Shown here: positions 1-8,627 of the stretch, piece by piece
How the letters are laid out: each line of letters begins with the position of its first letter
How positions within the stretch are numbered: the first letter of the stretch is position 1
From: Vulcanococcus sp. SFB_649D_100_25
GTDB taxonomy: Bacteria; Cyanobacteriota; Cyanobacteriia; PCC-6307; Cyanobiaceae
Length of the DNA stretch: 35,494 bases
Assembly: GCA_030833825.1 (NCBI GenBank)
Contig: JAURGL010000002.1
Location: 1 to 35,494, forward strand
Reading direction: 5' to 3'
Made by a program: the position numbers and the translations under genes
The notes under the pieces: model-generated
The model's database searches: none
Told to the model about the DNA's origin: nothing
What the model saw: the letters and a program-made list of their open reading frames with translations, nothing else

Positions 1-680
1 CCCGTTGGGGTGAGCGTCTTGCCCGCAGGGGGGATCCAATCCTGCTGGCGGAGTGTGTGCCCGGCGGAACCACCACTGCCCTGGCGGTGCTGGAGGGGTT
101 GGGGATCAAGGCGGAGGGGTTGGTGAGCGGCAGTCAGCGCCAGCCGGATCACCAGCTCAAGCAGGGGCTGGTGCGGCAGGGCCTACGGGCCGCAGGCCTG
201 CATGCCCCCGGGGGGGCGCAGGAGGTGCTGGCGGCGGTCGGGGATCCGATGCAGGCCCTGGCCGCTGGGCTGGTTCAGGCGGCGGCTCTGGCGGGAGCTC
301 CCCTGCTTCTGGCCGGGGGGAGCCAGATGGCCGCTGTTTTGGCCCTGGTGCTGGCGGCCACCGAGCCGGATCGGCGCCAACAGGTGGCCGATCTGGCGGC
401 GGTCGTGACGACGGCCTGGCTGGCCCATGAAACCGGGAGCGATCTCAAGGGGCTGTTGGGGCGCCTCGCGGGGCGCTGGGGGGTGGAACCGCTGGGATTT
501 GCCACCTCGCTTCGCTTCACAGGCAGTGACTGCACGGAGTTGCTCGCCTACGAGCAGGGCTTCGTCAAGGAGGGGGTCGGCGCGGGCGGCTTGGCGGCGC
601 TCTGGCAATTGAGCGGACGGGCCACGCAGGATCTCCGCATCGCCTGTGAGCACGCCTGTGCGTTGCTGCGGCAGACCTAG
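1..680 (+). CDS. CobT-family (nicotinate-nucleotide:dimethylbenzimidazole phosphoribosyltransferase-like) protein, 3' part
   Basis: The 5' end lies outside the window; the frame is open from base 3 and ends at TAG 678-680, giving about 225 visible C-terminal residues. The visible start (ILLAECVPGGTTTALAVL) and the later glycine/alanine-rich stretch with LLLAGGSQMAAV resemble the CobT-like family found in cyanobacteria (the TIGR00303 group). That family is related to the enzyme that activates the lower ligand of cobalamin, but the cyanobacterial branch is less well characterised, so the exact substrate is inference. A methyltransferase of the corrin pathway (cobM) lies elsewhere in the window but is not linked. 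The next gene starts only 23 bases downstream on the same strand, so the two may be co-transcribed. A GTG at 57 is internal to the family's conserved region and is not the true start. Confidence 0.75.
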   Translation, partial: RWGERLARRGDPILLAECVPGGTTTALAVLEGLGIKAEGLVSGSQRQPDHQLKQGLVRQGLRAAGLHAPGGAQEVLAAVGDPMQALAAGLVQAAALAGAPLLLAGGSQMAAVLALVLAATEPDRRQQVADLAAVVTTAWLAHETGSDLKGLLGRLAGRWGVEPLGFATSLRFTGSDCTELLAYEQGFVKEGVGAGGLAALWQLSGRATQDLRIACEHACALLRQT

Positions 681-703
681 GGTCTGGGGAACCGCCTGAA
701 GCC

Positions 704-1765
704 GTGACCAGCCGGCGCCACGTTCTGCAGCTGCTCGGTTCCTCCGGGGCTCTGCTGGCCGCAGGAGGCTGCAGCCCCGCCGCACCGCCGGCCCCCACCC
801 TCCTGGGGGTGAAGGGGCAGTTGCCGAAAGCCTGGCTCAAGCAGTTGCCCAGCCCCTGGCGGTCCCAGCTGCTGGAGGGGCCGCAGCAGGTGCTGGCCCT
901 GGTGGAGCAGGGGACGGCGGAACCTGGGCTGCTGGCCCTCGGCGATGGTTGGGCCCAGCAGTTGGATCGCGCCCGGCTGCAGCCGCTGCAGGCGGAGGCC
1001 CTGCTTGAGGGGCTGGCCCCTTTTGCGGCAGCACCGAGCCGTCTGTTTGGCCCGCCAGGATCAAGGCCGGTGGCCTTTCCATGGGCCTTTGGTACCTGGC
1101 TGCTCCTGTTGCGCAACCGAGCCGATCTCGAGCGGCAGCGCAGCCGCGGCTGGGAGGTGCTGCTGGATCCAAGCCTCAGGGGGAAGCTGGTGTTGCCCTC
1201 CAGTCCGAGGGTGGTGATCGATCTGGCCCTGCGGCAGCTCGGACTGTCCAGCACGGATCCCGCCTCGCTGGAGGATCCACGGCTGCTCCAGCAGGTGCGT
1301 GAGCTGGTCAACCAAGCCCAGAGCCTTGATGAAAGCCAGGGGATCAATCTGCTGCTGGCCGGTGATGCGGAGGCGGCCGTTGTGCCGAGTCATCAGGCCA
1401 TCCCCCTGCTGCAGAAGGATCCACGCCTGACTGCCGTTCTGCCGGACTCGGGTTCCCCGTTCTGGTGGCAGCTGCTGCTCAGGCCTGCCCCCCTCGGTTC
1501 CCTCAGTGATTCTCCGCCTCTGCCGCTGGAGTGGCTGCGGGACGGGTTCACCGAGCCGCTGGTGGATCGCCTGCTGGCGGGTGGTTGGGTGCCGCCATTG
1601 CCCCGACCTCAGCTCGAGGGGGTTCTGCGCCGCTGGCCCCCGCGCCTGCGGCCGCTGCTGTTGCCCCCGGAAGCGGTGCTAAAGCGTTGCTCGAACCTGG
1701 TGGCGTTCCCCCCCCTCGAGCGCAAGCGCTGGCAGGCCATCTGGGATCAGGCCCTGAGCGCCTAG
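704..1765 (+). CDS. Putative Tat-type lipoprotein resembling an ABC solute-binding protein (polyamine-binding-like)
   Basis: 353 residues from a GTG start. The N-terminus has a twin arginine (MTSRRHVLQLL), a hydrophobic stretch and a lipobox-like LLAAGGC with the cysteine at residue 23, so it is probably exported folded and anchored as a lipoprotein. The body looks like a periplasmic solute-binding protein of the PotD (spermidine/putrescine) type: LLALGDGWAQQLDRA near 75, a LDPSLRGKLVLPSSPR hinge-like segment near 150, and an INLLLAGDAEAAVVPSHQA segment near 215. No permease or ATPase gene is adjacent, so it is an orphan binding protein here. It lies 23 bases after the CobT-like gene. Its TAG stop overlaps the stop of the convergent aldo/keto reductase gene through a shared CTAG. 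The ligand is not established by sequence. Confidence 0.7.
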   Translation: MTSRRHVLQLLGSSGALLAAGGCSPAAPPAPTLLGVKGQLPKAWLKQLPSPWRSQLLEGPQQVLALVEQGTAEPGLLALGDGWAQQLDRARLQPLQAEALLEGLAPFAAAPSRLFGPPGSRPVAFPWAFGTWLLLLRNRADLERQRSRGWEVLLDPSLRGKLVLPSSPRVVIDLALRQLGLSSTDPASLEDPRLLQQVRELVNQAQSLDESQGINLLLAGDAEAAVVPSHQAIPLLQKDPRLTAVLPDSGSPFWWQLLLRPAPLGSLSDSPPLPLEWLRDGFTEPLVDRLLAGGWVPPLPRPQLEGVLRRWPPRLRPLLLPPEAVLKRCSNLVAFPPLERKRWQAIWDQALSA

Positions 1766-2898
1766 CCCCAGAGACGGCGCCGCGGCGCCGCCGCTAGGCG
1801 CCGATGCGTGTCAGCGAGGAGATCGGGGATGGGCAGCTGATGGGGGCAGCGGGGCAGGCAGTCCCCGCAGCGCTCGCAGGCCGCGGCATTGACCTGCTCC
1901 CACCAGTGCCCGGCGCGGCCGATCAGGTTGTAGCGCTCTTCGGCGAAGGCCCGCATCCCATGGCCCGCATCCAGGTTCCGCAGCCGCAGCAGGGCTGGGA
2001 TCGGGACCTCGTTGGGGCAGGGCAGGCAGGCCATGCATTGATGGCAGGCCTCCGGCCCCAGGCGGGCGGCACCGTTGCTCTGGAGGCGCTGCAGGGCGTC
2101 CCGTTGGGCAGGGCTGAGCCACACCCCGCTGCTGGGGGCAATGGAGGCAGCCAGCTGCAGATCACTGCCTTGGGCGGCCCCCAGGCTGAGGGTGGAGATG
2201 CCCTGATCCAGCAGGAAGCGATAGGCCAACTCCAGGGGGCTGAAGGGTGCGCAGTCCGCGATTAGGTCGGGCGATGGGGCATACAGCCGGCCTCCTTTGT
2301 CCGCCGGAGAGATGGCCAACACCCCCAGGCCCGCCTGCAGAGCGGCCCTGGCCAGGGGGATGCGTTGCTGATCAAACCAGTGGAGGTGAAGGCTGCAGAA
2401 CTGAAAGCGCCCACTGTCGAGGGCCTCCGCGATCAGGTCGTTCCCGCCGTGGCTGGAGAAGCCCACCTGCCCCACCAGTCCCTCCGCCAGGGCCCAGCTG
2501 AGCAGGGCAGAGCCTTCACCACGCAGGGCCCACTCCAGGTGCTCGGGCCGGTTGAGCCCATGCACCGCCAGGTTGTGGAGCTGCGGCAGCCCCAACCGCT
2601 GAAGGATGTCCCGCAGCTGCGCCTGTCCCTCTTCCAGGCTGAGGCCAGGGAGAAGCTTGCTGGTGAGCACCAGATCAGCGGCCGCTTCGGGTTGCCGTTG
2701 CCGCAGATCAGTGAGGGCGAGCCCAAGGAATGACTCTGCGGGGCCATAGGCCGGAGCCGTTTCGATGTGGTTGATCCCGGCGTCCAGCGCCGCCTGGAGA
2801 ACCGAGGCCATCTGAGCGGCACTCCCGGTGGCCCGCATCGTGCCGAGGCAAAAAGGGGAGACCGCGGGGCCTCGCCCAAAGGGGCGGCGCTCAGGCAG
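1762..2898 (-). CDS. Aldo/keto reductase with C-terminal double 4Fe-4S cysteine motifs
   Basis: About 378 residues. The N-terminal aldo/keto reductase barrel begins at RRPFGRGPAVSPFCLGTM and includes the NADPH-enzyme hallmark HIETAPAYGPAE (normally D-x-A-x-x-Y-G). The C-terminus carries C-x2-C-x2-C-x2-C-P (CHQCMACLPCP) and C-x2-C-x2-C-x3-C-P (CERCGDCLPRCP), the pattern of the Fe-S aldo/keto reductase subfamily, so an electron-transfer role is likely; the substrate is unknown. Start choice is unusual. Between the upstream gene's stop (2891-2893) and the first ATG (2838) there is no ATG, GTG or TTG in frame, but a strong AGGAGG sits 6 bases before a CTG at 2898-2896. Starting at the ATG at 2838 would remove the first barrel strand. 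The CTG start overlaps the end of the DUF151 gene by 8 bases. Confidence 0.85.
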   Translation of the reverse strand: MPERRPFGRGPAVSPFCLGTMRATGSAAQMASVLQAALDAGINHIETAPAYGPAESFLGLALTDLRQRQPEAAADLVLTSKLLPGLSLEEGQAQLRDILQRLGLPQLHNLAVHGLNRPEHLEWALRGEGSALLSWALAEGLVGQVGFSSHGGNDLIAEALDSGRFQFCSLHLHWFDQQRIPLARAALQAGLGVLAISPADKGGRLYAPSPDLIADCAPFSPLELAYRFLLDQGISTLSLGAAQGSDLQLAASIAPSSGVWLSPAQRDALQRLQSNGAARLGPEACHQCMACLPCPNEVPIPALLRLRNLDAGHGMRAFAEERYNLIGRAGHWWEQVNAAACERCGDCLPRCPHQLPIPDLLADTHRRLAAAPRRRLWG

Positions 2899-3433
2899 GG
2901 GTGTCCTCCTGGTCGTCGCTGATGGCTTCGCTGTCGCTCTGGGCTTGGTCGATGTGGCGCACCAGTTCAGCGGGGCTGATCCCGTCCAGGAAGCGGCGGA
3001 AGTCGGCGGCGTCTTCCGCATCGGCTTCGGCGTCCACAGGAATGGAGGCGTCGGAAACCACTTCCTCCAGCATCCAGATCCCGCTTTCGGTGCGCACCGC
3101 TAAGGCGATCGCGTCGCTTGGCCGGGCATCGAGTTCGTGTTCCTGCCCGTCGGCGCCGCTGAGCTTCAAGACGGCGCGGAATGTGCTGTCTTCGATGGCG
3201 TGAATGATCACCCGATCGAGCTGCAGACCTGCCACCAGCAGGAGGTCTGCCATCAGGTCATGGCTCAAGGGGCGGGGGGGAGCCTGGTCGCTGAGTCCCG
3301 CCATGATGTTCTGGGCCTGGGCCTGGTCGATCCAGATCGGCACCTGACGCCGGCCCGAGGGGTCCCTCAGCAGGACGATGGGGCTGCGGCTTGCTGCATC
3401 GAGGGCAATGCCGGCGACCCGCATTTCCACCAT
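2891..3433 (-). CDS. Bifunctional nuclease domain (DUF151/BFN) family protein
   Basis: 180 residues, starting MVEMRVAGIALDAASRSPIV, the typical opening of the DUF151/BFN family. The family core continues through PIWIDQAQAQNIMAGL and ends near DARPSDAIALAVR (about residues 103-115), a hallmark segment. The C-terminal 40 or so residues are acidic (DAEADAEDAADFRRFLD). Plant members have been reported to have nuclease activity; for bacterial members the role is not settled, so no function beyond the family is claimed. It is the upstream partner of the aldo/keto reductase gene, which begins inside its last codons, so the two are probably translationally coupled. The riboflavin synthase gene diverges from it across 55 bases, which must hold both promoters. 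Confidence 0.85.
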   Translation of the reverse strand: MVEMRVAGIALDAASRSPIVLLRDPSGRRQVPIWIDQAQAQNIMAGLSDQAPPRPLSHDLMADLLLVAGLQLDRVIIHAIEDSTFRAVLKLSGADGQEHELDARPSDAIALAVRTESGIWMLEEVVSDASIPVDAEADAEDAADFRRFLDGISPAELVRHIDQAQSDSEAISDDQEDTPA

Positions 3434-3488
3434 GGCTTGCCTGCCGTCCCTGCTGCCCGATTATGGCCAGGGTTGATCGGGCCACGGC

Positions 3489-4151
3489 ATGTTCACAGGG
3501 CTGGTGCAGGCCATGGGTCAGCTGCAGCGCAGCAGTGGCGGTGTGCAGATCCAGATTCCTGCCGCCTCGGGCCTCGATCCATCCCAGTTGGCGCTTGGAG
3601 ACAGCGTGGCGGTCGACGGGGTCTGCCTCACGGTCACGGAGCACTCCCCGTCCGGTTTTCGTGCCGATGTCAGCGAGGAAACCCTCTCCCGCAGCACCCT
3701 GGCGGCCAAGGCGGATCGTCGGGCCTGGGTGAATCTGGAGCCGGCCCTGCGGCTGCAGGATCGCCTCGGTGGCCATCTGGTCAGCGGTCATGTGGACGGC
3801 CTGGGCACGGTGGTGGCGGTGGAGCAGCAACCCGCGTCCTGGCGCCTCAGCCTGCGTTGGCAGGACCCTGCCTTCGGGCGTTACATCTGCGAGAAAGCCA
3901 GCGTGGCTGTCGATGGCATCAGCCTGACGGTGGCGGGATGTGCTGCGGATGGGTCTGAGTTCTGGATCGCCGTGATTCCCCACACCTGGGCGAGCACCAC
4001 CCTGCAGGGCTTGAAGAGCGGAGACGCGGTGAACCTGGAGGCGGATCTGCTCGCGAAGTACACCGAGCGGTTGCTGGGGTCCAGCGCCGCCGCGCAGGCG
4101 GGGCCGCCATCCATCAGTGAGGCCTGGCTGCGGGATCACGGCTGGAGCTGA
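3489..4151 (+). CDS. ribE: Riboflavin synthase, alpha subunit
   Basis: 220 residues, the usual length for the family. Riboflavin synthase dismutates two 6,7-dimethyl-8-ribityllumazine molecules to riboflavin and a pyrimidine. The protein opens with MFTGLVQAMG, the nearly invariant N-terminus. It contains the two homologous barrel repeats, each with the V-D-G-x-(C/S)-L-T-V motif: VAVDGVCLTV near residue 40 and VAVDGISLTV near 138. GHLVSGHVDG lies near 98, and the second repeat ends with VIPHTWASTTL and NLEADLLAKYTERLL. No other riboflavin gene is nearby, which is normal in cyanobacteria. The symbol ribC is used for the same enzyme in some species. Confidence 0.95.
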   Translation: MFTGLVQAMGQLQRSSGGVQIQIPAASGLDPSQLALGDSVAVDGVCLTVTEHSPSGFRADVSEETLSRSTLAAKADRRAWVNLEPALRLQDRLGGHLVSGHVDGLGTVVAVEQQPASWRLSLRWQDPAFGRYICEKASVAVDGISLTVAGCAADGSEFWIAVIPHTWASTTLQGLKSGDAVNLEADLLAKYTERLLGSSAAAQAGPPSISEAWLRDHGWS

Positions 4152-4207
4152 CAACCCCAGATGCCATGCCTACGTTCCGGGGGTTCGTGTTCCCTCTGAA
4201 CACCTCC

Positions 4208-4792
4208 ATGGCTTTTGAGAATTCCGATCTCGATCTCAGCTCCTTGCGGACCTTCACCATTGCCGAGGGCATCCTGCTGCTCGTGCTCGGGGTGTTGGCT
4301 CTGGTCTTCCCGGTGATCGCCTCCGCCTGGGTCACGGTGATCGTCGCGATCGCCTTCCTGGTCGGGGGGATCATCGGCTGGGTTAACAGCATCAACCGCT
4401 CCCGCCGCCTGACCAAGTGGCATTGCTTCTGGCGTTTGGTGGTGTCCACGCTGTTTGTGGTGACCGGGGCCTGGATCATTCAGCAGTTCACCCGTGGAGT
4501 CGGGGAGGCTGCGGTTCAGGTGGCTGCCCTGGCCTTCGCGGTCGGCATCGTCTTCCTGGTGGAAGGTGTCGTGGCGACGATCGTGGCGCTCTCCCACCGT
4601 GAGATGGCCGGATGGGGCTGGGGCCTGGCCAATGGGATCGTGACCTTCATCCTTGGCCTGATCATCGTGACCATGCCGGGTCTGGCTCAGCTCACGGTGC
4701 TGGGGATCCTGGTGGGGATCAGCTTCCTGTTCAGCGGCATCGATTTGCTGGTGTTCAGCGCCGCCTTCCACGGCCCGGAAGACCGGGCCTGA
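4208..4792 (+). CDS. HdeD-like (DUF308) integral membrane protein
   Basis: 194 residues from the ATG at 4208, or 208 from the in-frame ATG at 4166; I favour 4208 because the family similarity begins at MAFENSDLDLSSLRTF. There are about six hydrophobic segments arranged as three repeated pairs, with LLLVLGVLALVFPVIAS, VAIAFLVGGIIGWV, VVSTLFVVTGAWII and a final ILGLIIVTMPGLAQL, as in HdeD/DUF308 proteins. HdeD is linked to acid resistance in Escherichia coli; the cyanobacterial role is unknown. A 7-bp GC-rich hairpin overlaps the last codons. The convergent cyAbrB gene ends 9 bases downstream. Confidence 0.8.
   Translation: MAFENSDLDLSSLRTFTIAEGILLLVLGVLALVFPVIASAWVTVIVAIAFLVGGIIGWVNSINRSRRLTKWHCFWRLVVSTLFVVTGAWIIQQFTRGVGEAAVQVAALAFAVGIVFLVEGVVATIVALSHREMAGWGWGLANGIVTFILGLIIVTMPGLAQLTVLGILVGISFLFSGIDLLVFSAAFHGPEDRA
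4772..4789. terminator. GC-rich hairpin at the end of the HdeD-like gene
   Basis: GGCCCGG (4772-4778), loop AAGA, CCGGGCC (4783-4789): a perfect 7-bp stem over the last codons of the HdeD-like gene, at a convergent junction with cyAbrB. There is no U-tract on either strand, so it could be a weak or bidirectional transcription end, or chance in GC-rich coding sequence. Confidence 0.3.
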
Positions 4793-4801
4793 AGGGTCCC
4801 G

Positions 4802-5176
4802 TCAGTCGATCGGGCTGTTGCCCTCGCCTTCCATGGGCAGCAGCCAGATCGATCCGGTTTCCTTGTGGATTTCAATCTTGAATTCCTGGCCCGGCTCAAG
4901 CCCCATGCGGCGGGTGTAGGCATTGCCGATCAACAGGTTGCCGTTGCCGTGGACGCGGGTGCGGAATTCGGCTTGGCGACCTTTGCTGCCCCCACCACCA
5001 CTGGATGCGACCTGGCTGGGAAGGGTGTACCCCTTGGCCTCCACCAGGGCCCTGTAGAAGCTCTTTTTCAGCAGGCGGCCACTCGGACCGACATAACCAC
5101 AGGCCCGGGCAATCTGATCTTCAGGGCGATTGCTCAATGAGCGCGCTTTATCAAGCAGCGCCTTGCCTTGCAGCAT
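4802..5176 (-). CDS. cyAbrB-family transcriptional regulator
   Basis: 124 residues from the ATG at 5176 (MLQGKALLDKARSLSN). An in-frame GTG at 5212 would add 12 residues without obvious family similarity. The N-terminal part (IARACGYVGPSGRLLKKSFYR) is the characteristic cyanobacterial module. The C-terminal part (FRTRVHGNGNLLIGNAYTRR, then GLEPGQEFKIEI) is the AbrB-like swapped-hairpin DNA-binding domain, which in cyanobacteria sits at the C-terminus. Known cyAbrBs act as broad chromosomal regulators linked to carbon and nitrogen status. The gene lies downstream of ctaE on the same strand, separated by about 125 bases holding a bulged inverted repeat, so it could be read through from the oxidase operon or have its own promoter. 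Confidence 0.88.
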   Translation of the reverse strand: MLQGKALLDKARSLSNRPEDQIARACGYVGPSGRLLKKSFYRALVEAKGYTLPSQVASSGGGGSKGRQAEFRTRVHGNGNLLIGNAYTRRMGLEPGQEFKIEIHKETGSIWLLPMEGEGNSPID

Positions 5177-5246
5177 CTCGATTGGCTTGCTGGTCTTCTC
5201 TTCGACGAACACCGTGGGCGATGAGTGCTTCTGCGCTGATTGTGCC

Positions 5247-5292
5247 GATCACTTCAGTTCATCCGCAAGGGCAACTTGCACGAACTGTGATC
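5247..5292. repeat. Bulged inverted repeat between ctaE and cyAbrB
   Basis: Outer arms GATCAC(TTC)AGTTC at 5247-5260 and GAACTGTGATC at 5282-5292 pair except for a 3-base bulge. Inside is a second perfect stem, GCAAG (5265-5269) with CTTGC (5275-5279). It begins 10 bases after the ctaE stop in the minus direction and has no U-tract, so it could be a 3' end structure of ctaCDE mRNA, an attenuator or an operator for cyAbrB. Confidence 0.5.
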
Positions 5293-5302
5293 AGGTTCGA
5301 AT

Positions 5303-5896
5303 TCAGAGCAGATAGAGGATGCCGTAGAGCACGACCCAGATCCCATCCACGAAGTGCCAGTACAGCTCGGCAGCTTCCAAGGGAAAGAGGTTGTGGCTGC
5401 TGACGCGGCCGCCTGAGCGGGATTGCCACCAGACAATCAGGATCATCAAGCCCCCCAGCGTCACGTGCAGACCGTGGAAGCCGGTGATGGCGTAGAAGGT
5501 GCTGGCGAACAGGTTGTCCGTCAGACCGAAGGGAAGGGTGAAGTACTCCTTCATCTGCCCAGCCAGGAAGGCAAATCCAAACGCTGCTGTCACCAGTAGC
5601 CAGCGACGGGCCAGGGGACGGTTGTCCCGCTTCATCGCGGACCCGGCCCGATGGAAGGTGAAGCTGCTGGCCAGGAGCAGCAGGGTGTTGATGGTCGGAA
5701 GGACCAGCTCCAGCTCGTAGGAGGAGCCACTGGGCAGGGGGTTCACCGCCCGAAAGGTGAGGTAGGCGGCAAAGAAGCCCGCGAAGGTCATCCCGTCTGC
5801 CACCAGGAAGGTGGCAAGACCAAACATGCGGTGATCGGCGTGCGCTTCGTGCTGCTGCTCGCTGACGCTGGGGCTGGAGGTGGAGAGGGTGGTCAT
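5303..5896 (-). CDS. ctaE: Cytochrome c oxidase subunit III
   Basis: 197 residues with about five membrane segments, the length of the short cyanobacterial CoxC. Subunit III of the aa3-type terminal oxidase contains no metal centre but stabilises the catalytic core. Family features seen are MFGLATFLVADGMTFAGFFA near residue 24, TFHRAGSAMKR near 78, and the C-terminal FYAITGFHGLHVTLGG and WHFVDGIWVVLYGILYLL. It is the last gene of the minus-strand ctaC-ctaD-ctaE set and starts 15 bases after the ctaD stop. Subunit III in several cyanobacteria is similarly compact. Confidence 0.95.
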   Translation of the reverse strand: MTTLSTSSPSVSEQQHEAHADHRMFGLATFLVADGMTFAGFFAAYLTFRAVNPLPSGSSYELELVLPTINTLLLLASSFTFHRAGSAMKRDNRPLARRWLLVTAAFGFAFLAGQMKEYFTLPFGLTDNLFASTFYAITGFHGLHVTLGGLMILIVWWQSRSGGRVSSHNLFPLEAAELYWHFVDGIWVVLYGILYLL

Positions 5897-5911
5897 GGCT
5901 GCGCGTGAGCG

Positions 5912-7590
<1,679 letters not shown>

Positions 7591-7594
<4 letters not shown>

Positions 7595-8421
7595 GACTGC
7601 ACCGGGGTGACGTCGCTGGCTGAGGCGATGGGGCTGTTCTGGTTGACCCAGGCCTGGAAGGTCTCGGGCTCATCAACGATCACGGTTGAGCGCATACCAC
7701 CGTGATACGGACCGCAGAGTTCGGCGCAAACGATCGGGTAGCGGCCGGGGCGCGTCGCCGTGAAGCTCAGCAGGGTTGGCTGGCCAGGGATCACATCCTG
7801 TTTGAGGCGAAATTCTGGAACCCAGAACGCATGGATCACATCATTGGCCTGCATGTGCAGAGCGATGGGTTGGCCCGCTGGAACATGCAGTTCACCGGAA
7901 GTGATCTCTGCATTGGGGTAGTGGAAGATGAAGGCGAACTGCATCGCTGTGACATCCACGGTCAACGGGGCGATGCCGCTGTCTTGATCGAGGCTCACAG
8001 GGCTAATGCCGGCCCAGGTGTGCTCCTTGGAGGCCATGGCATGCATGCTGTGGTCGTTGAGGGGTGCCATTCCCCCCATCCGGTCATAGATGTCGTAGCT
8101 GTAGATGCCGACGAACAGAACCACCACGGCGGGGATGGCGGTCCAGAGAATCTCGAGGGGCAGATTGCCTTCGATGGCCGCGCCATCACTTTGATCTCCC
8201 TCCCGTCGCCGGAAGCGGACCAGGCTGTAGACGATCAGCCCGACGATCCCGACAAACAGGATCGTGCCAATGCTGAACAACACCTTGAACAACTCGTCGT
8301 AGACGGGCGCATTCGCGCTGGCGTCAACGGGAAGCAGGTTGATGTTCTGGCCAACCCAGAGGCCGGCCAGCACCAGCACCATGCCCGTGATCAGGGTGAG
8401 GATTGCGGCTGGGATCCGCAT
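7591..8421 (-). CDS. ctaC: Cytochrome c oxidase subunit II
   Basis: 276 residues. It has an N-terminal signal/first helix, two membrane helices (about residues 45-67 and 90-110) and a cupredoxin domain with the CuA centre. CuA ligands visible are H197, C232, C236, H240 and M243 in CAELCGPYHGGM, with E234 between the cysteines. This subunit accepts electrons from cytochrome c6 or plastocyanin. Between the second helix and the CuA domain is a methionine- and histidine-rich stretch (about residues 115-135). No lipobox is evident. It is the first gene of ctaCDE, and about 206 bases separate its start from the diverging ctaA. Confidence 0.96.
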
Positions 8422-8505
8422 GGTCCTGAAAGCGATCGGGATCAGCCTATGGATGCCATCCGCAGAACGCGCCGTTCTTGCTGCTTTGCAGCAATCGCCT
8501 GGTTT

Positions 8506-8527
8506 CCCGTGAGGGAATCCTCACGGG
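8506..8527. repeat. Perfect 9-bp inverted repeat in the ctaC/ctaA divergent region
   Basis: CCCGTGAGG (8506-8514), loop GAAT, CCTCACGGG (8519-8527). It lies 85 bases before ctaC and about 100 before ctaA. There is no U-tract on either strand, so an operator or a 5'-UTR hairpin is more likely than a terminator. The factor is unknown. Confidence 0.6.
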
Positions 8528-8565
8528 TTCATCACTGATGGTGTCGCTTTGACCTGGGTTGGTCC

Positions 8566-8588
8566 CCGCTCCAGCGCTCATGGAGCGG
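8566..8588. repeat. Second perfect inverted repeat upstream of ctaA
   Basis: CCGCTCCA (8566-8573), 7-base loop, TGGAGCGG (8581-8588), ending 39 bases before the ctaA start. It is a perfect 8-bp stem. It could form in the ctaA leader RNA or be a protein site; the two hairpins are unlike in sequence, so they are not copies of one operator. Confidence 0.55.
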
Positions 8589-8627
8589 CATCGTTAGTTT
8601 GACGCCAACCGCATCAGCAGCTGCTCT

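Noticed and set aside
7702-8538. Long plus-strand open frame opposite ctaC
   Set aside because: Antisense to a gene with readable CuA ligands; composition is that of a shadow frame.
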